In this document: positions 18,918 to 29,011 of the stretch, one piece after another
How the letters are laid out: each line of letters starts with the position of its first letter
Numbering within the stretch: the first letter of the stretch is position 1
NCBI GenBank assembly: GCA_029007435.1
Contig: JAQXHU010000035.1
Span: 1 to 64,000 of the forward strand
DNA from: Bacteroidales bacterium
GTDB lineage: Bacteria > Bacteroidota > Bacteroidia > Bacteroidales > UBA932
DNA: 64,000 bases
Direction: 5' to 3'
Translations under genes and position numbers: made by a program
The notes under the pieces: model-generated
Databases searched by the model: none
What the model was told of the DNA's origin: nothing
What the model saw: only the letters and a program-made list of their open reading frames with translations

Positions 18918-20573
18918 ATGGAATTTCATTCAGTAAACAAAATCCTGGAACAGAGTTTCAGAAAAAATTGGGACCGTCCTGCACTTTCAAATTACAAAGG
19001 TCAGGATCTCGCCTACAGGGACGTGGCGAGACGTATTGCCAAGCTTCATATCGCATTCGAGCAGTGTGGACTGGCAAAAGGCGACAAGGTAGCCATCTGC
19101 TCCAAGAACCAGGCAAATTGGGGAGTCTGTTTCCTCGCCGCTCTGACATACGGTGCTGTACCTGTGCCGATTCTGCACGAGTTCAAGCCTGACAACATCC
19201 ATCATCTCGTGAACCATTCAGAGGCCAAAGTCTTCTTTGTGGACGATGTTATCTGGGAGAATCTGTCAGAAAACGAAATGCCTGGCCTGTATGTTGTGGT
19301 GCAGATCAACAATCTCAGTTTCCTTTATTCAAAGACTCCGGAGATGGCTTATGTGCGCGAGCATCTTAATGAGAGCTTCGGTCACAAATATCCGAACAAT
19401 TTCGGCCCGGAGGATCTCAATTACTATGAGGACAGTGCTGATGAACTTGCTATAATAAATTATACATCAGGTACTTCAGGCTTCTCTAAAGGAGTGATGA
19501 TTCCTTACAGGGCAATTTATTCCAATATGGAGTTCGCCCACGTGCAGGCTCTTCCGTCGCTTGGAAATGAATCTGACGTGGTTTCGATGCTTCCTTCGGC
19601 CCATATGTATGGTCTGATGTTCGAGTTCCTGTTTGAAATGTCAGTGGGCGCCCACGTTCATTTCCTTACAAGGGTTCCGAGTCCGAAAATCATTATGCAG
19701 GCTTTCGCCGATATCAAGCCAACCGTTATCATCGCGGTTCCGCTTATTATTGAGAAAGTTTACAAATCCAAACTCAAGCCTATCATTGACCGCAACAAGA
19801 TGATAATGAGCCTTCCTATCATAGACAAGGTGATCCAGAAGAAAATTCTCAAGGAACTTACCGCCGCTTTCGGTGGGAATTTCTACGAGGTCATCATCGG
19901 AGGCGCGGCATTCAATCCTGAGGTCGAGGCCTTCTTCAAGAAGATTGGTTTCCCTCTGACAGTCGGTTACGGTATGACGGAGTGCGCCCCTATCATCGGG
20001 TATGCGGACTGGAAAGACGCACGCCTTACATCCTGCGGCCGTGGTGTGATGAATATGGAAGTGAGGGTGGATTCAGATGACCCTGAAAATGTCCCTGGCG
20101 AAATCCAGGTCAAGGGCCCGAATGTCTTCCTTGGATATTACAAGAATGAGCAGGCCACTGCCGATGTCTTCACGGAAGACGGCTGGTTCCGTACAGGAGA
20201 TATGGGTGTTATCGACAAGGACGGCTTCCTCTATATCAGGGGTCGCTCCAAGTGTATGATTCTCGGACCTTCAGGCCAGAACATCTATCCGGAGGAGCTT
20301 GAGGCCGTAGTGAACAATGTTACTTATGTTGTCGACTCACTTGTGATTGAGGATCACGGTTCCCTTGTTTCCATTATTTACCCTGATTATCACCAGGCTG
20401 AGCTCGACGGACTTTCCAAGGAGCAGCTTGAGGAGAAGATTCTTGCCACATTGCCGGAAATCAACAAGCAGCTTCCTAATTATGCCAAGCTCTCAAAGAT
20501 CGAGTTCCTTCCGGAAGATTTTGAAAGAACTCCGAAGAGAAGCATAAAGAGGTATCTCTATCAGAGAAATTAA
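18918..20573 (+). CDS. AMP-binding long-chain acyl-CoA synthetase
   Basis: AIINYTSGTSGFSKGVMIPYRA, VGYGMTECAPII, GWFRTGDMGVIDKDGFLYIRGRSK; start at MEFHSVNK. Confidence 0.93.
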   Translation: MEFHSVNKILEQSFRKNWDRPALSNYKGQDLAYRDVARRIAKLHIAFEQCGLAKGDKVAICSKNQANWGVCFLAALTYGAVPVPILHEFKPDNIHHLVNHSEAKVFFVDDVIWENLSENEMPGLYVVVQINNLSFLYSKTPEMAYVREHLNESFGHKYPNNFGPEDLNYYEDSADELAIINYTSGTSGFSKGVMIPYRAIYSNMEFAHVQALPSLGNESDVVSMLPSAHMYGLMFEFLFEMSVGAHVHFLTRVPSPKIIMQAFADIKPTVIIAVPLIIEKVYKSKLKPIIDRNKMIMSLPIIDKVIQKKILKELTAAFGGNFYEVIIGGAAFNPEVEAFFKKIGFPLTVGYGMTECAPIIGYADWKDARLTSCGRGVMNMEVRVDSDDPENVPGEIQVKGPNVFLGYYKNEQATADVFTEDGWFRTGDMGVIDKDGFLYIRGRSKCMILGPSGQNIYPEELEAVVNNVTYVVDSLVIEDHGSLVSIIYPDYHQAELDGLSKEQLEEKILATLPEINKQLPNYAKLSKIEFLPEDFERTPKRSIKRYLYQRN

Positions 20574-20587
20574 CTATATTTGCAATT

Positions 20588-20995
20588 ATGCAGAAGTTTG
20601 ACCAGAGCTATCTCAGGATGGCCGAAATATGGGCGGAGAATTCCTATTGCAAAAGGCGCAAGGTCGGAGCTCTCATCGTCAAGAACAATATGATTATCTC
20701 GGACGGTTACAATGGCACTCCGTCCGGGTTTGAGAATATTTGCGAGGACGAGTCCGGGGCTACAAAGCCCTATGTACTTCACGCCGAGGCCAATGCCATA
20801 ACTAAAGTGGCGAAGTCCGGCAACAGCAGCGAGGGCGCCACATTGTATGTAACAGCTTCTCCGTGCATAGAATGCTCGAAACTGATTATCCAGGCCGGAA
20901 TCAAACGTGTTGTTTACAGGGACGAGTACCGTCTTCAGGATGGGCCGGATCTCTTGAGAAAAGCTGGCATTGAGGTCGAACAAGTTGATTGTTGA
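20588..20995 (+). CDS. dCMP deaminase family protein
   Basis: VLHAEANAITKVAKSG and ASPCIECSKLIIQAGIKRVVY zinc-binding motifs. Confidence 0.92.
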   Translation: MQKFDQSYLRMAEIWAENSYCKRRKVGALIVKNNMIISDGYNGTPSGFENICEDESGATKPYVLHAEANAITKVAKSGNSSEGATLYVTASPCIECSKLIIQAGIKRVVYRDEYRLQDGPDLLRKAGIEVEQVDC

Positions 20996-21018
20996 ATGGT
21001 TATTTTCCTGATTATTAG

Positions 21019-22590
21019 ATGACAGACAGAGACAGGAGCAGTTCTTTGGCAGCTGTGCTCGGTATCCTTCTTGGAGTGCTGGGCACTTGCCTTGTTTTTT
21101 CTATAGGTGGAAGACATTCCAAGCTTGACGGTAATTATTCACAGTGGCGGAAACTGAATCTCATTCTTGAGCAGGTCCAGAAGAACTATGTTGACACTGT
21201 TGATGTAAAAAAGGTCACTGATGCCGCTGTTGTTGCGTCACTCGCAACACTCGACCCGCATTCCGTTTATCTCCCGCCAGTCGAGCTGGAGCAGTCGGAG
21301 ACGGAGCTTGCCGGCAACTTCGACGGCATAGGCATCCAGTTCAATGTGCCCAACGACACGGCCATTGTGCTTGAGGTCATTCCGGGAGGCCCTTCAGAGA
21401 AGGTCGGGCTTCAGCCCGGGGACAGGATTCTCAAGGTTGACAGCTGCAATATTGCCGGAGTCCGGTTCCCCCAGGACAGTATGGTGCGCCGTATGAAAGG
21501 CAAGGCCGGCACAGAGGTCCGCATCCTGGTCAAACGTGACGATGAGACTATTCCATTCGACATAACCAGGGGGAAAATTCCTGTGCACTGCGTCGATGCG
21601 TCTTTTATGATAAATGACACAACCGGCTATATCCGTCTGTCCAAGTTCTCCAGAACCACTTATATGGAGGTTTCCCAGGCCGCCAAGTCTCTTCTTGACG
21701 AGGGAATGACCCACCTTGTCTTTGATCTCAGGGACAACACAGGAGGCTATTTCGACCAGGCGCTCCTTCTTTCCGATATGTTTCTGAAGAAGGGCGATCT
21801 GATTGTTTACCTTGAGGGACTCCACAGGAAGCGCGAGGATTACAACGCTGACGGGAAGGGCATTCTTCAGGACGTGTCGCTTTCCGTGCTGATAAATGAG
21901 AATTCCGCCTCCTCCAGCGAGATTTTCGCCGGCGCGATGCAGGACAATGACAGGGGACAGATTGTAGGCCGCCGCTCATACGGCAAGGGGCTTGTGCAGG
22001 AGCCTATATATTTTACCGACAAATCCGGTATCAGACTCACTGTAGCCCGTTTCTATACTCCTTCCGGCAGATGCATCCAGAAACCGTATGACAAAGATTA
22101 TCAATATGATATATACAAACGTTATGCGGATGGGGAGATGTTCGAGAAGGACAGTATGAAGGTTGACAGGAATGAGGTATATCATACTGTCGGTGGCAGG
22201 ACTGTATATGGAGGTGGTGGCATTATACCTGATGTATTCGTGCCTATGGACACCACCAAGGCAACGCGGTTCTTCATAAAATGCAATAAGAAAGCCACGC
22301 AGATGAGGTTTTCCTCATCTATGTTCGACCGTTACAAGAAGCAGCTTTCAGCCATTGAGACATATCCGGAACTGGAGAATTTCATCGACGGGATAGACAT
22401 CCCTGGAAAGTTCCTCAAGTATGCGCGTGAAGTGGACAATATTGTACCCGCACCTGGGGAGTGGGAGGAATCAAAAGCTTATATGATGCCTCAGCTCCGA
22501 GCTCTGGTAGGCCGATACTCCAAACTCGGTGACAATGCGTTCTACAGGATGTATCTTGACATTGATGAAGTTGTGAAAGCGGCAATGTGA
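21019..22590 (+). CDS. S41 family C-terminal processing peptidase
   Basis: PDZ GGPSEKVGLQPGDRILKVD; NENSASSSEIFAGAMQDNDRGQIVGRRSYGKGLVQ catalytic Ser/Lys. Confidence 0.94.
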   Translation: MTDRDRSSSLAAVLGILLGVLGTCLVFSIGGRHSKLDGNYSQWRKLNLILEQVQKNYVDTVDVKKVTDAAVVASLATLDPHSVYLPPVELEQSETELAGNFDGIGIQFNVPNDTAIVLEVIPGGPSEKVGLQPGDRILKVDSCNIAGVRFPQDSMVRRMKGKAGTEVRILVKRDDETIPFDITRGKIPVHCVDASFMINDTTGYIRLSKFSRTTYMEVSQAAKSLLDEGMTHLVFDLRDNTGGYFDQALLLSDMFLKKGDLIVYLEGLHRKREDYNADGKGILQDVSLSVLINENSASSSEIFAGAMQDNDRGQIVGRRSYGKGLVQEPIYFTDKSGIRLTVARFYTPSGRCIQKPYDKDYQYDIYKRYADGEMFEKDSMKVDRNEVYHTVGGRTVYGGGGIIPDVFVPMDTTKATRFFIKCNKKATQMRFSSSMFDRYKKQLSAIETYPELENFIDGIDIPGKFLKYAREVDNIVPAPGEWEESKAYMMPQLRALVGRYSKLGDNAFYRMYLDIDEVVKAAM

Positions 22591-22609
22591 CTTTGCCCTA
22601 CGTGGCGGC

Positions 22610-23317
22610 TTACTGAGCGATGAATTGATATACGATGTCCCCGGTCTGTCTGGCCGGGGCATCTTGTTTTGCGGAGAACCTTGACATTCTCGCAGCACGT
22701 CTTGCGAACTCTCTAAGGCATCTGTCATCTGAAGACGTCTCTTCCTGTATCCTGACGTCAACAACTCTTCCTGAATTGTCAACTGTTATGAGAACAGTCA
22801 CCATACCTCCGCCCATACACTTGTATGCAGGAATGGGAAGATGGCTTGCCTTGCGGCCTTCCAGATGCCAGGAGAGGACGGACGGTCCGCTGTAAGTCTT
22901 GTCCTGGGCCTTGTTCTCTTTTTTAATCTTGGCCGGCTCTTCTACATAATCCTCGTCCTTCTCTGCTGTCTGGCCGTTTTTAAGGTCTTTTGCGAGTTTT
23001 TCCGCATCTTTGTATAGCTGGTCGGCGTCTGTGTTCCTGTCGTCTTTCAGAGTGGCTTTATTGCGTGATGCAGTTACGTTCCTGAATTCGATTCCTGAAC
23101 TCCCGGCAATCATTTCCTCAATCCGCTTGTCAATGTCCTCGTCAAAGGATTTCTTCTCCTCAATCCTGCGGAGCTCTTCCTGCTTAGAAAAGTCAATGAC
23201 AAATGAGTTCTCCCTTTGAAGAGAGAACCCTATCTGCGCTATGAGCAGGATTATGACCACGACGAGGTGGAAAATTATTGTAATGTACAATCCTGCTTTA
23301 TCTTCCCGGTTCAGCAT
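22610..23317 (-). CDS. TonB-like energy transducer / hypothetical
   Basis: N-terminal TM, charged linker, C-terminal GGGMVTVLITVDNSGRVVDVRI TonB_C-like. Confidence 0.72.
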   Translation of the reverse strand: MLNREDKAGLYITIIFHLVVVIILLIAQIGFSLQRENSFVIDFSKQEELRRIEEKKSFDEDIDKRIEEMIAGSSGIEFRNVTASRNKATLKDDRNTDADQLYKDAEKLAKDLKNGQTAEKDEDYVEEPAKIKKENKAQDKTYSGPSVLSWHLEGRKASHLPIPAYKCMGGGMVTVLITVDNSGRVVDVRIQEETSSDDRCLREFARRAARMSRFSAKQDAPARQTGDIVYQFIAQ

Positions 23318-23930
23318 TTTCAGCGTTCAATGACTTTTCTATTGTGGCAGAGATGACGTCGATTGCTACTTTGTTGTGGCCTCCCTGAGGGATGATGATG
23401 TCGGCATATCTCTTGCTCGGCTCGATGAACTGGAGGTACATCGGCTTCACTGTTTTCGTGTATCTCTCAATGACTTTCTCCACAGTCTTGCCACGTTCAA
23501 TGATGTCTCTGGCCATCACTCTCATCAGTCTGTCGTCATCATCGGCGTCAACGAAAATCTTGATGTCCATCTGCTCTCTCAGTTCTTTGCAGGTGAACAC
23601 CAGAATTCCCTCTATAATGATGACCTCTGCAGGCTCAACAGTTACGGTCTCAGTTGCCGACCTTGTGCAGGTAATGTATGAATATACAGGCTGCTCAATG
23701 CTCTTTCCTTCTTTCAGTTCCTTCAGCTGTCTGCACAGAAGTCTGAAATCAATGGAGTCCGGGTGGTCAAAATTGATCTGCTGCCTTTCTTCAATCGGAA
23801 GATGGCCTGAATCTTTGTAGTAGGAGTCCTGCGGTATCACCACGACTCTCTCCCTTAGCTGTTCTGTGATTGCTCTGACCACTGTGGTTTTGCCTGAGCC
23901 TGAACCACCTGCTATTCCTATGACCAACAT
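23298..23930 (-). CDS. udk: Uridine kinase
   Basis: IGIAGGSGSGKTTVVRAI, QDSYYKDSGHLPIEERQQINFDHPDSIDF. Confidence 0.95.
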   Translation of the reverse strand: MLVIGIAGGSGSGKTTVVRAITEQLRERVVVIPQDSYYKDSGHLPIEERQQINFDHPDSIDFRLLCRQLKELKEGKSIEQPVYSYITCTRSATETVTVEPAEVIIIEGILVFTCKELREQMDIKIFVDADDDDRLMRVMARDIIERGKTVEKVIERYTKTVKPMYLQFIEPSKRYADIIIPQGGHNKVAIDVISATIEKSLNAENAEPGR

Positions 23931-23955
23931 TTTACGGGCAGTGTCTTATAAGTTA

Positions 23956-25362
23956 TTAAAAATCAGCGTTCCTTGGTGTTCTCGGGAAAGGAATGACGTC
24001 CCTGATGTTGCTCATTCCTGTAACAAACAGCAGGAGTCTCTCGAAACCGAGCCCGAATCCGCTGTGCGGGACTGAACCGAATCTGCGGGTGTCAATATAC
24101 CATTCAAGGTTTTTCCTGCTCATTCCGAGTTCATTTATCCTCCTTTCCAGTTTCTCAAGCGACCACTCTCTTTCTGAACCTCCGATAATCTCCCCAATTT
24201 TAGGAAAGAGCACGTCCATAGCCCTGACAGTCTTACCGTTGTCGTCCTGTTTCATATAAAAGGCCTTGATTTCTTTCGGATAGCCGGTGAGAATAACAGG
24301 CTTCTTGAAGTGTTTCTCCACAAGATATCTCTCGTGCTCGCTCTGGAGGTCAACACCCCAATATACAGGATATTCGAATTTGACGCCTTCTTTCATCGCA
24401 TCTTCGAGAATCTTGATTCCGTCAGTGTATTCAAGTCTTACGAATTCAGTTCCTGTTACTCCCTGAAGTCTCTCAATAAGCTCGTTATCATATTTGTCAT
24501 TCAGGAATTTGACATCGTCATAGCAGTTGTCGAGAGCATATTTCACCAGATATTTGATGAATTCTTCTGCAAGATCCATATTGTCCTTGATGTCGTAGAA
24601 TGCCATTTCAGGTTCTATCATCCAGAATTCAGCGAGATGTCTCGGAGTGTTCGAATTCTCCGCGCGGAATGTAGGACCGAATGTGTATATCTCACCGACA
24701 GCGGTGGCTCCTAGTTCTCCCTCAAGCTGTCCGCTCACTGTAAGGCTTGTCTGCTTTCCGAAGAAATCTTCGTTGTAGTCAATATCGCCTTTTTTGGTCT
24801 TTGGGAGAGGTTTGGTGAGGTCAAAGGTTGTCACCTGGAACATCTGTCCGGCTCCTTCGCAATCAGATTCCGTGATAAGAGGGGTGTGCAGATATACGAA
24901 TCCTTTGTTCTGGAAGAATGTGTGGATGGCGTAAGCCATAGCGTTGCGGATTCTCAGCACTGCTCCGAATGTGTTAGTCCTCAAACGCATATGGGCAACT
25001 GTCCTGAGATACTCAAGAGATGTGTCTTTCTTCTGAAGAGGGTATCTGACAGGGTCGCAGTCTCCATAAACTCCTATTTCGCTTGCTTTTATCTCCACGT
25101 TCTGTCCGCTGCCGATTGACTCGACGAGCGTTCCTTTCACATAGATGCTTGCACCTGTCGTTATCCGCTTGATAAGTTCCTCATCGAAAAACTCAGTCTC
25201 CGCCACAACCTGGATATTCCTGATTGTGGAACCGTCATTGAGTGCTATGAATTTTACCTGTTTGTTTCCTCTTTTGCTTCTCACCCAACCCTTGGCGAGA
25301 ACTTCTTTTCCCGGCTCCTCTTTGAGCAGGTCCTTGATTTTTGTCCTGACAACAGTGTCCAT
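23956..25362 (-). CDS. asnS: Asparaginyl-tRNA synthetase
   Basis: OB fold [29 protein letters not shown]; class II motifs [27 protein letters not shown] and [14 protein letters not shown]. Confidence 0.95.
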   Translation of the reverse strand: MDTVVRTKIKDLLKEEPGKEVLAKGWVRSKRGNKQVKFIALNDGSTIRNIQVVAETEFFDEELIKRITTGASIYVKGTLVESIGSGQNVEIKASEIGVYGDCDPVRYPLQKKDTSLEYLRTVAHMRLRTNTFGAVLRIRNAMAYAIHTFFQNKGFVYLHTPLITESDCEGAGQMFQVTTFDLTKPLPKTKKGDIDYNEDFFGKQTSLTVSGQLEGELGATAVGEIYTFGPTFRAENSNTPRHLAEFWMIEPEMAFYDIKDNMDLAEEFIKYLVKYALDNCYDDVKFLNDKYDNELIERLQGVTGTEFVRLEYTDGIKILEDAMKEGVKFEYPVYWGVDLQSEHERYLVEKHFKKPVILTGYPKEIKAFYMKQDDNGKTVRAMDVLFPKIGEIIGGSEREWSLEKLERRINELGMSRKNLEWYIDTRRFGSVPHSGFGLGFERLLLFVTGMSNIRDVIPFPRTPRNADF

Positions 25363-25438
25363 TGCGATTAAGTGTTTTTATCGTACAAATATAATAAAAA
25401 TCCTTGTATGTCCACAGCATTACAGTATAAATACAAAT

Positions 25439-25471
25439 GAAGAGGATGAGCAAATTGTGCCCATCCTCTTC
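25439..25471 (-). terminator. Hairpin terminator downstream of exbD
   Basis: gaagaggatg / catcctcttc 10-bp perfect stem lying just past the exbD stop on the minus strand. Confidence 0.6.
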
Positions 25472-25492
25472 AAATATTGTGTCACGCTGGAA

Positions 25493-25963
25493 TTAATCCT
25501 CTGACGCCCTTCTTGACTGATACATAATCTTCAGTGCTGAGCAACGTCTGAGTTCCTGCTTGATATCAGTGATAATACCCATACGTACATCCTGGTCGGC
25601 CTTGATGACAGTTGTCATAAACTGGCGGTCACCCTCTGACATCGCATCTCGCTCTGCGGCGATGAAGTCACGGATATCGCTGACTGTCTTGAAGGAGTCA
25701 TTCAGCTGAATACGTGATTCAGTACCGTATTTGGACTGCAGATGTTTTACTGGAGGTCCGACATTGATGTATGAGGCAAGATCTTTTCTCTCGAGTTTGA
25801 TTACTTCTGAAGCTTCTGGAAGTTTCACAGTGACCATATCCTCGGTGCTTCTCAACTGGGTGGTCACCATAAAGAAGAACAGAAGCATGAAGACGATATC
25901 GGAGAGGGAACCTGAACTGATTCCCGGCATTTCTTTTTTATCGCCTCTTGAAAATTTTGGCAT
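25493..25963 (-). CDS. exbD: Biopolymer transporter ExbD
   Basis: GSLSDIVFMLLFFFMVTTQLRSTEDMVTVKLPEA. Confidence 0.88.
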   Translation of the reverse strand: MPKFSRGDKKEMPGISSGSLSDIVFMLLFFFMVTTQLRSTEDMVTVKLPEASEVIKLERKDLASYINVGPPVKHLQSKYGTESRIQLNDSFKTVSDIRDFIAAERDAMSEGDRQFMTTVIKADQDVRMGIITDIKQELRRCSALKIMYQSRRASED

Positions 25964-25980
25964 ATTCTATTCCTCCTTGT

Positions 25981-26559
25981 TTATTTGTTAGAAACGTTCT
26001 TAGGTTCAGCCTCTGAAATATTCTGCGGGATGCATTTTTTCACGATGTCCTGCTTTTCCTCGTCAAGGCTATCGAAACCTTTGCCGTAGTTTGCCCTTGA
26101 GAACTCGTCACGAAGCTCATTGATGGCTTTTACAAGCTCGTTCTGAACTGCGATGTAGGCTCTGTAGCTGGTACCGCGGTCGTTCTGGAGTGAAATCACA
26201 CCTTTTGAGACTGCGTACTGGCCGAAGCCCTCGATGTCCTTCATTTCCTTCTCCGGAAGGGTAGGATCCTCGGCAGGGTTTGTAAGGAACTGTTTGATCT
26301 TGTCTTTGAGCTGGCTGACATCCAATAGTTCATTACCTGCGATAAGTCTGTCCTGAGAGTTGATTTTAACGATAATGATATTACGTTTGTTGACTTTCTG
26401 GTCCTCGACTTTCTGGTTTTTGTCAGGCATAGGCGGAAGACGACGCTGAAGACCTGTCTGTGATCCCATTGTGGTAGTCATAAGGAAGTAGCACAGAAGC
26501 AGGAATGCGATGTCTGCCGTAGAGCTGCTGTTGATTGCTGGTGTCTTTTTACTAGCCAT
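25981..26559 (-). CDS. exbD: Biopolymer transporter ExbD (second copy, extended periplasmic domain)
   Basis: INSSSTADIAFLLLCYFLMTTTMGSQTGLQRRLPPMP. Confidence 0.86.
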   Translation of the reverse strand: MASKKTPAINSSSTADIAFLLLCYFLMTTTMGSQTGLQRRLPPMPDKNQKVEDQKVNKRNIIIVKINSQDRLIAGNELLDVSQLKDKIKQFLTNPAEDPTLPEKEMKDIEGFGQYAVSKGVISLQNDRGTSYRAYIAVQNELVKAINELRDEFSRANYGKGFDSLDEEKQDIVKKCIPQNISEAEPKNVSNK

Positions 26560-26570
26560 ATCCCAAATTG

Positions 26571-27017
26571 TTATTTAGTACGGATTGCTCCCCAGATTTC
26601 TCCGAAGATAATGGCGACAATTGCAAGCGCGCCGGTGAAGTATGTGAGGTTCAAAACCGTATCTGTTTGTTTAAGCTCTGCGAATGCAGGCTGTGGAGTA
26701 GTAAGTCCGACTGCTGGAGAACCAGGTGCGAGCAGATATGCCACTACGCAGATTACCGCAACCACTGCTATTCCGATACCGAGCTTTACGAGGCTCTTCG
26801 GATTGTTGACGATGGATACTCCAAGGCCGATGACGATGACACAGAACAGAGCCAGTCCCACCATCACATAAGCCCAGTAGAGCAAAGCCTCGACAGTGGC
26901 GTCCGGCTGACCTGGAGCTGATGGATAACCAGCCACAAAGCCCCAAACCAGAAGGCCGACGCTGACGACGATAAGAGCTACCATCAGCCAAGTGAATATT
27001 TTATTGAGATTTTTCAT
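26571..27017 (-). CDS. Hypothetical 4-TM membrane protein in exb cluster
   Basis: Four hydrophobic segments; sits between exbB and exbD with short gaps. Confidence 0.72.
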   Translation of the reverse strand: MKNLNKIFTWLMVALIVVSVGLLVWGFVAGYPSAPGQPDATVEALLYWAYVMVGLALFCVIVIGLGVSIVNNPKSLVKLGIGIAVVAVICVVAYLLAPGSPAVGLTTPQPAFAELKQTDTVLNLTYFTGALAIVAIIFGEIWGAIRTK

Positions 27018-27038
27018 TGTAAAAATTCCTTATTTAGA

Positions 27039-27827
27039 CTACTTTGCCTTGTATTTTGTAAGAACATCAATCAGGGAGATTGAAGAATCCTCCATATCAA
27101 TGGTGAGGGTGTCAATCTTCGCGAGGATGTAATTATAGAATACCTGAAGGATCATAGCTACAATAAGACCGCCGACGGTTGTGATGAGGGCGACTTTCAT
27201 ACCACCTGCGACAACGTTCGGAGAAATGTCACCAGCTGCCTGGATAGCGTCGAATGCCTCGATCATACCGATCACAGTACCAAGGAATCCGAGAGACGGA
27301 GCGATGGCGATGAAGAGGGAGATCCAGGAAAGGCCGTTCTCCATAAGGCTCATCTGGACTGAACCGTAGGAAACGATTGTTTTCTCAACTACATCCACGC
27401 CCTGGTCGTAACGGAGGAGACCCTGGTAGAAAATGCTTGCTACAGGTCCGCGGGTATTGCGGCAAACTTCTTTGGCTTTCTCAATTCCGCCTTCCTCAAG
27501 AGCTGCCTCGATAGCTTCAAGAAGCTTCTTGGTGTTGGTCTTGGAGAATGTCAGGTAGAGAATTCTCTCGATAGAAAGAGCAAGACCGATGATAAGGCAG
27601 ATGATGATCAGGGACATAAAGCCTGCGCCACCTTCGATGAATTTGGTCTTGAGAGCCTGGTGAAGTGGAACTTCAGGAGCTGCTGCTGTAAGAGCCGCGA
27701 GGTCGTTGACAGGAGCAACTGCCTCAGTGGCAGCGGCGCTGGAAGCTGTTTCGTCCTGAGCGGATGCGTAATTTGCAGAAACGGCCATTATGCCGGCAAC
27801 TGCCAAAAACATGAAAAACTTTTTCAT
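27039..27827 (-). CDS. exbB: MotA/TolQ/ExbB proton channel family protein
   Basis: IAIAPSLGFLGTVIGMIEAFDAIQ, VAGGMKVALITTVGGLIVAMILQVFYNYI. Confidence 0.92.
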   Translation of the reverse strand: MKKFFMFLAVAGIMAVSANYASAQDETASSAAATEAVAPVNDLAALTAAAPEVPLHQALKTKFIEGGAGFMSLIIICLIIGLALSIERILYLTFSKTNTKKLLEAIEAALEEGGIEKAKEVCRNTRGPVASIFYQGLLRYDQGVDVVEKTIVSYGSVQMSLMENGLSWISLFIAIAPSLGFLGTVIGMIEAFDAIQAAGDISPNVVAGGMKVALITTVGGLIVAMILQVFYNYILAKIDTLTIDMEDSSISLIDVLTKYKAK

Positions 27828-27954
27828 AATTGTTTTTGTGTGTTTGAAATAATTAATGTATTAATGTTTAATAAATTCACATTAAAGGTCCGGCTACTGG
27901 GCACAGTCTCCGAAATCCGTTGCAATTTAGCAAATAATTTTCATTTGGCAATAT

Positions 27955-29007
27955 TTATTTGGATATTTCTCCTTTAAGATTCCGGCCCATCATAACCCTC
28001 ACCCATTCATTATTGTCGCTTTTTCCCATCAGGTAAAACAGTTTCGCCAGGGCGCTTTCAGTCGTACTGTCGTATCCGTCAATGACTCCGGCGTCCTCGA
28101 GCATTTTGCCGTTGGCGTAAATATCCATATTCACAGTGCCCGCAATGCATTGAGTGACATTCACTATTATCTTGTCCATCGCAGCGGCCTCCCCGAGTAT
28201 GTCCAGAAACCATTTCTTGGACGGGGCGTTGCCGGCACCGTAAGTTTCCATTATTACTGCTCTCGTCTCCGGCCCGCAAATCACATTTCTGGCCACCTGC
28301 GGAGTGATGCCGGGGTGGAGTTTCAGAATCGACACTCTGGTGTCCAGTTCAGTATTGATGCTCAGGCTCTGGTACCAGTCGTTAGGCTTGCGAATGAACT
28401 CCCGGTTGTAGCGGATGTTGATTCCCGCCTCCGCAAGAGAAGGGAAATTAGGTGACGAAAACGCCCTGAACACCTCGGCGTTGATCTTGGTCGTCCTGTT
28501 CCCCCTCATCAGCAGTGAATCGAAATAAACGCAGACTTCCGGCACTTCGGAGTGCCCCTCGCTGTCTTTGGCGGAGGCTATCTCCACTGCTGATATGAGA
28601 TTCTCCTTGCCGTCTGTTCTCGGCACGCCGACAGGCAGCTGGCTGCCTGTGAAGACCACCGGTTTGGTCAGTCCGTCAAGCATAAAGCTCAGGGCTGATG
28701 CGGAATAGGACATCGTGTCGGTCCCGTGCAGTATGATGAACCCGTCATAGTCTTCGTAACGCTCCTTTATCAGGCGGGCAAGTTCCTGCCAGAGCGACGG
28801 CTCCACGTCCGAGGAATCAATCGGAGGGTCAAAGGAGTGGCAGTCTATCTTGCAGGCGAATTTGCCTATTTCCGGCACTTCCTCCAGAATCTGGCTGAAG
28901 TCGAAAGGCTTCAGTGTAAGGTCATCGACGTCCTGCTTCATTCCGATTGTTCCGCCGGTGTAGATGAGCAGTATCGCCGATTTTGTGGTTACATCCTTTC
29001 TTCTCAT
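27955..29007 (-). CDS. ansA: Type I L-asparaginase
   Basis: LLIYTGGTIGM and DGFIILHGTDTMSYSASAL signatures. Confidence 0.93.
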   Translation of the reverse strand: MRRKDVTTKSAILLIYTGGTIGMKQDVDDLTLKPFDFSQILEEVPEIGKFACKIDCHSFDPPIDSSDVEPSLWQELARLIKERYEDYDGFIILHGTDTMSYSASALSFMLDGLTKPVVFTGSQLPVGVPRTDGKENLISAVEIASAKDSEGHSEVPEVCVYFDSLLMRGNRTTKINAEVFRAFSSPNFPSLAEAGINIRYNREFIRKPNDWYQSLSINTELDTRVSILKLHPGITPQVARNVICGPETRAVIMETYGAGNAPSKKWFLDILGEAAAMDKIIVNVTQCIAGTVNMDIYANGKMLEDAGVIDGYDSTTESALAKLFYLMGKSDNNEWVRVMMGRNLKGEISK

Positions 29008-29011
29008 TTAT

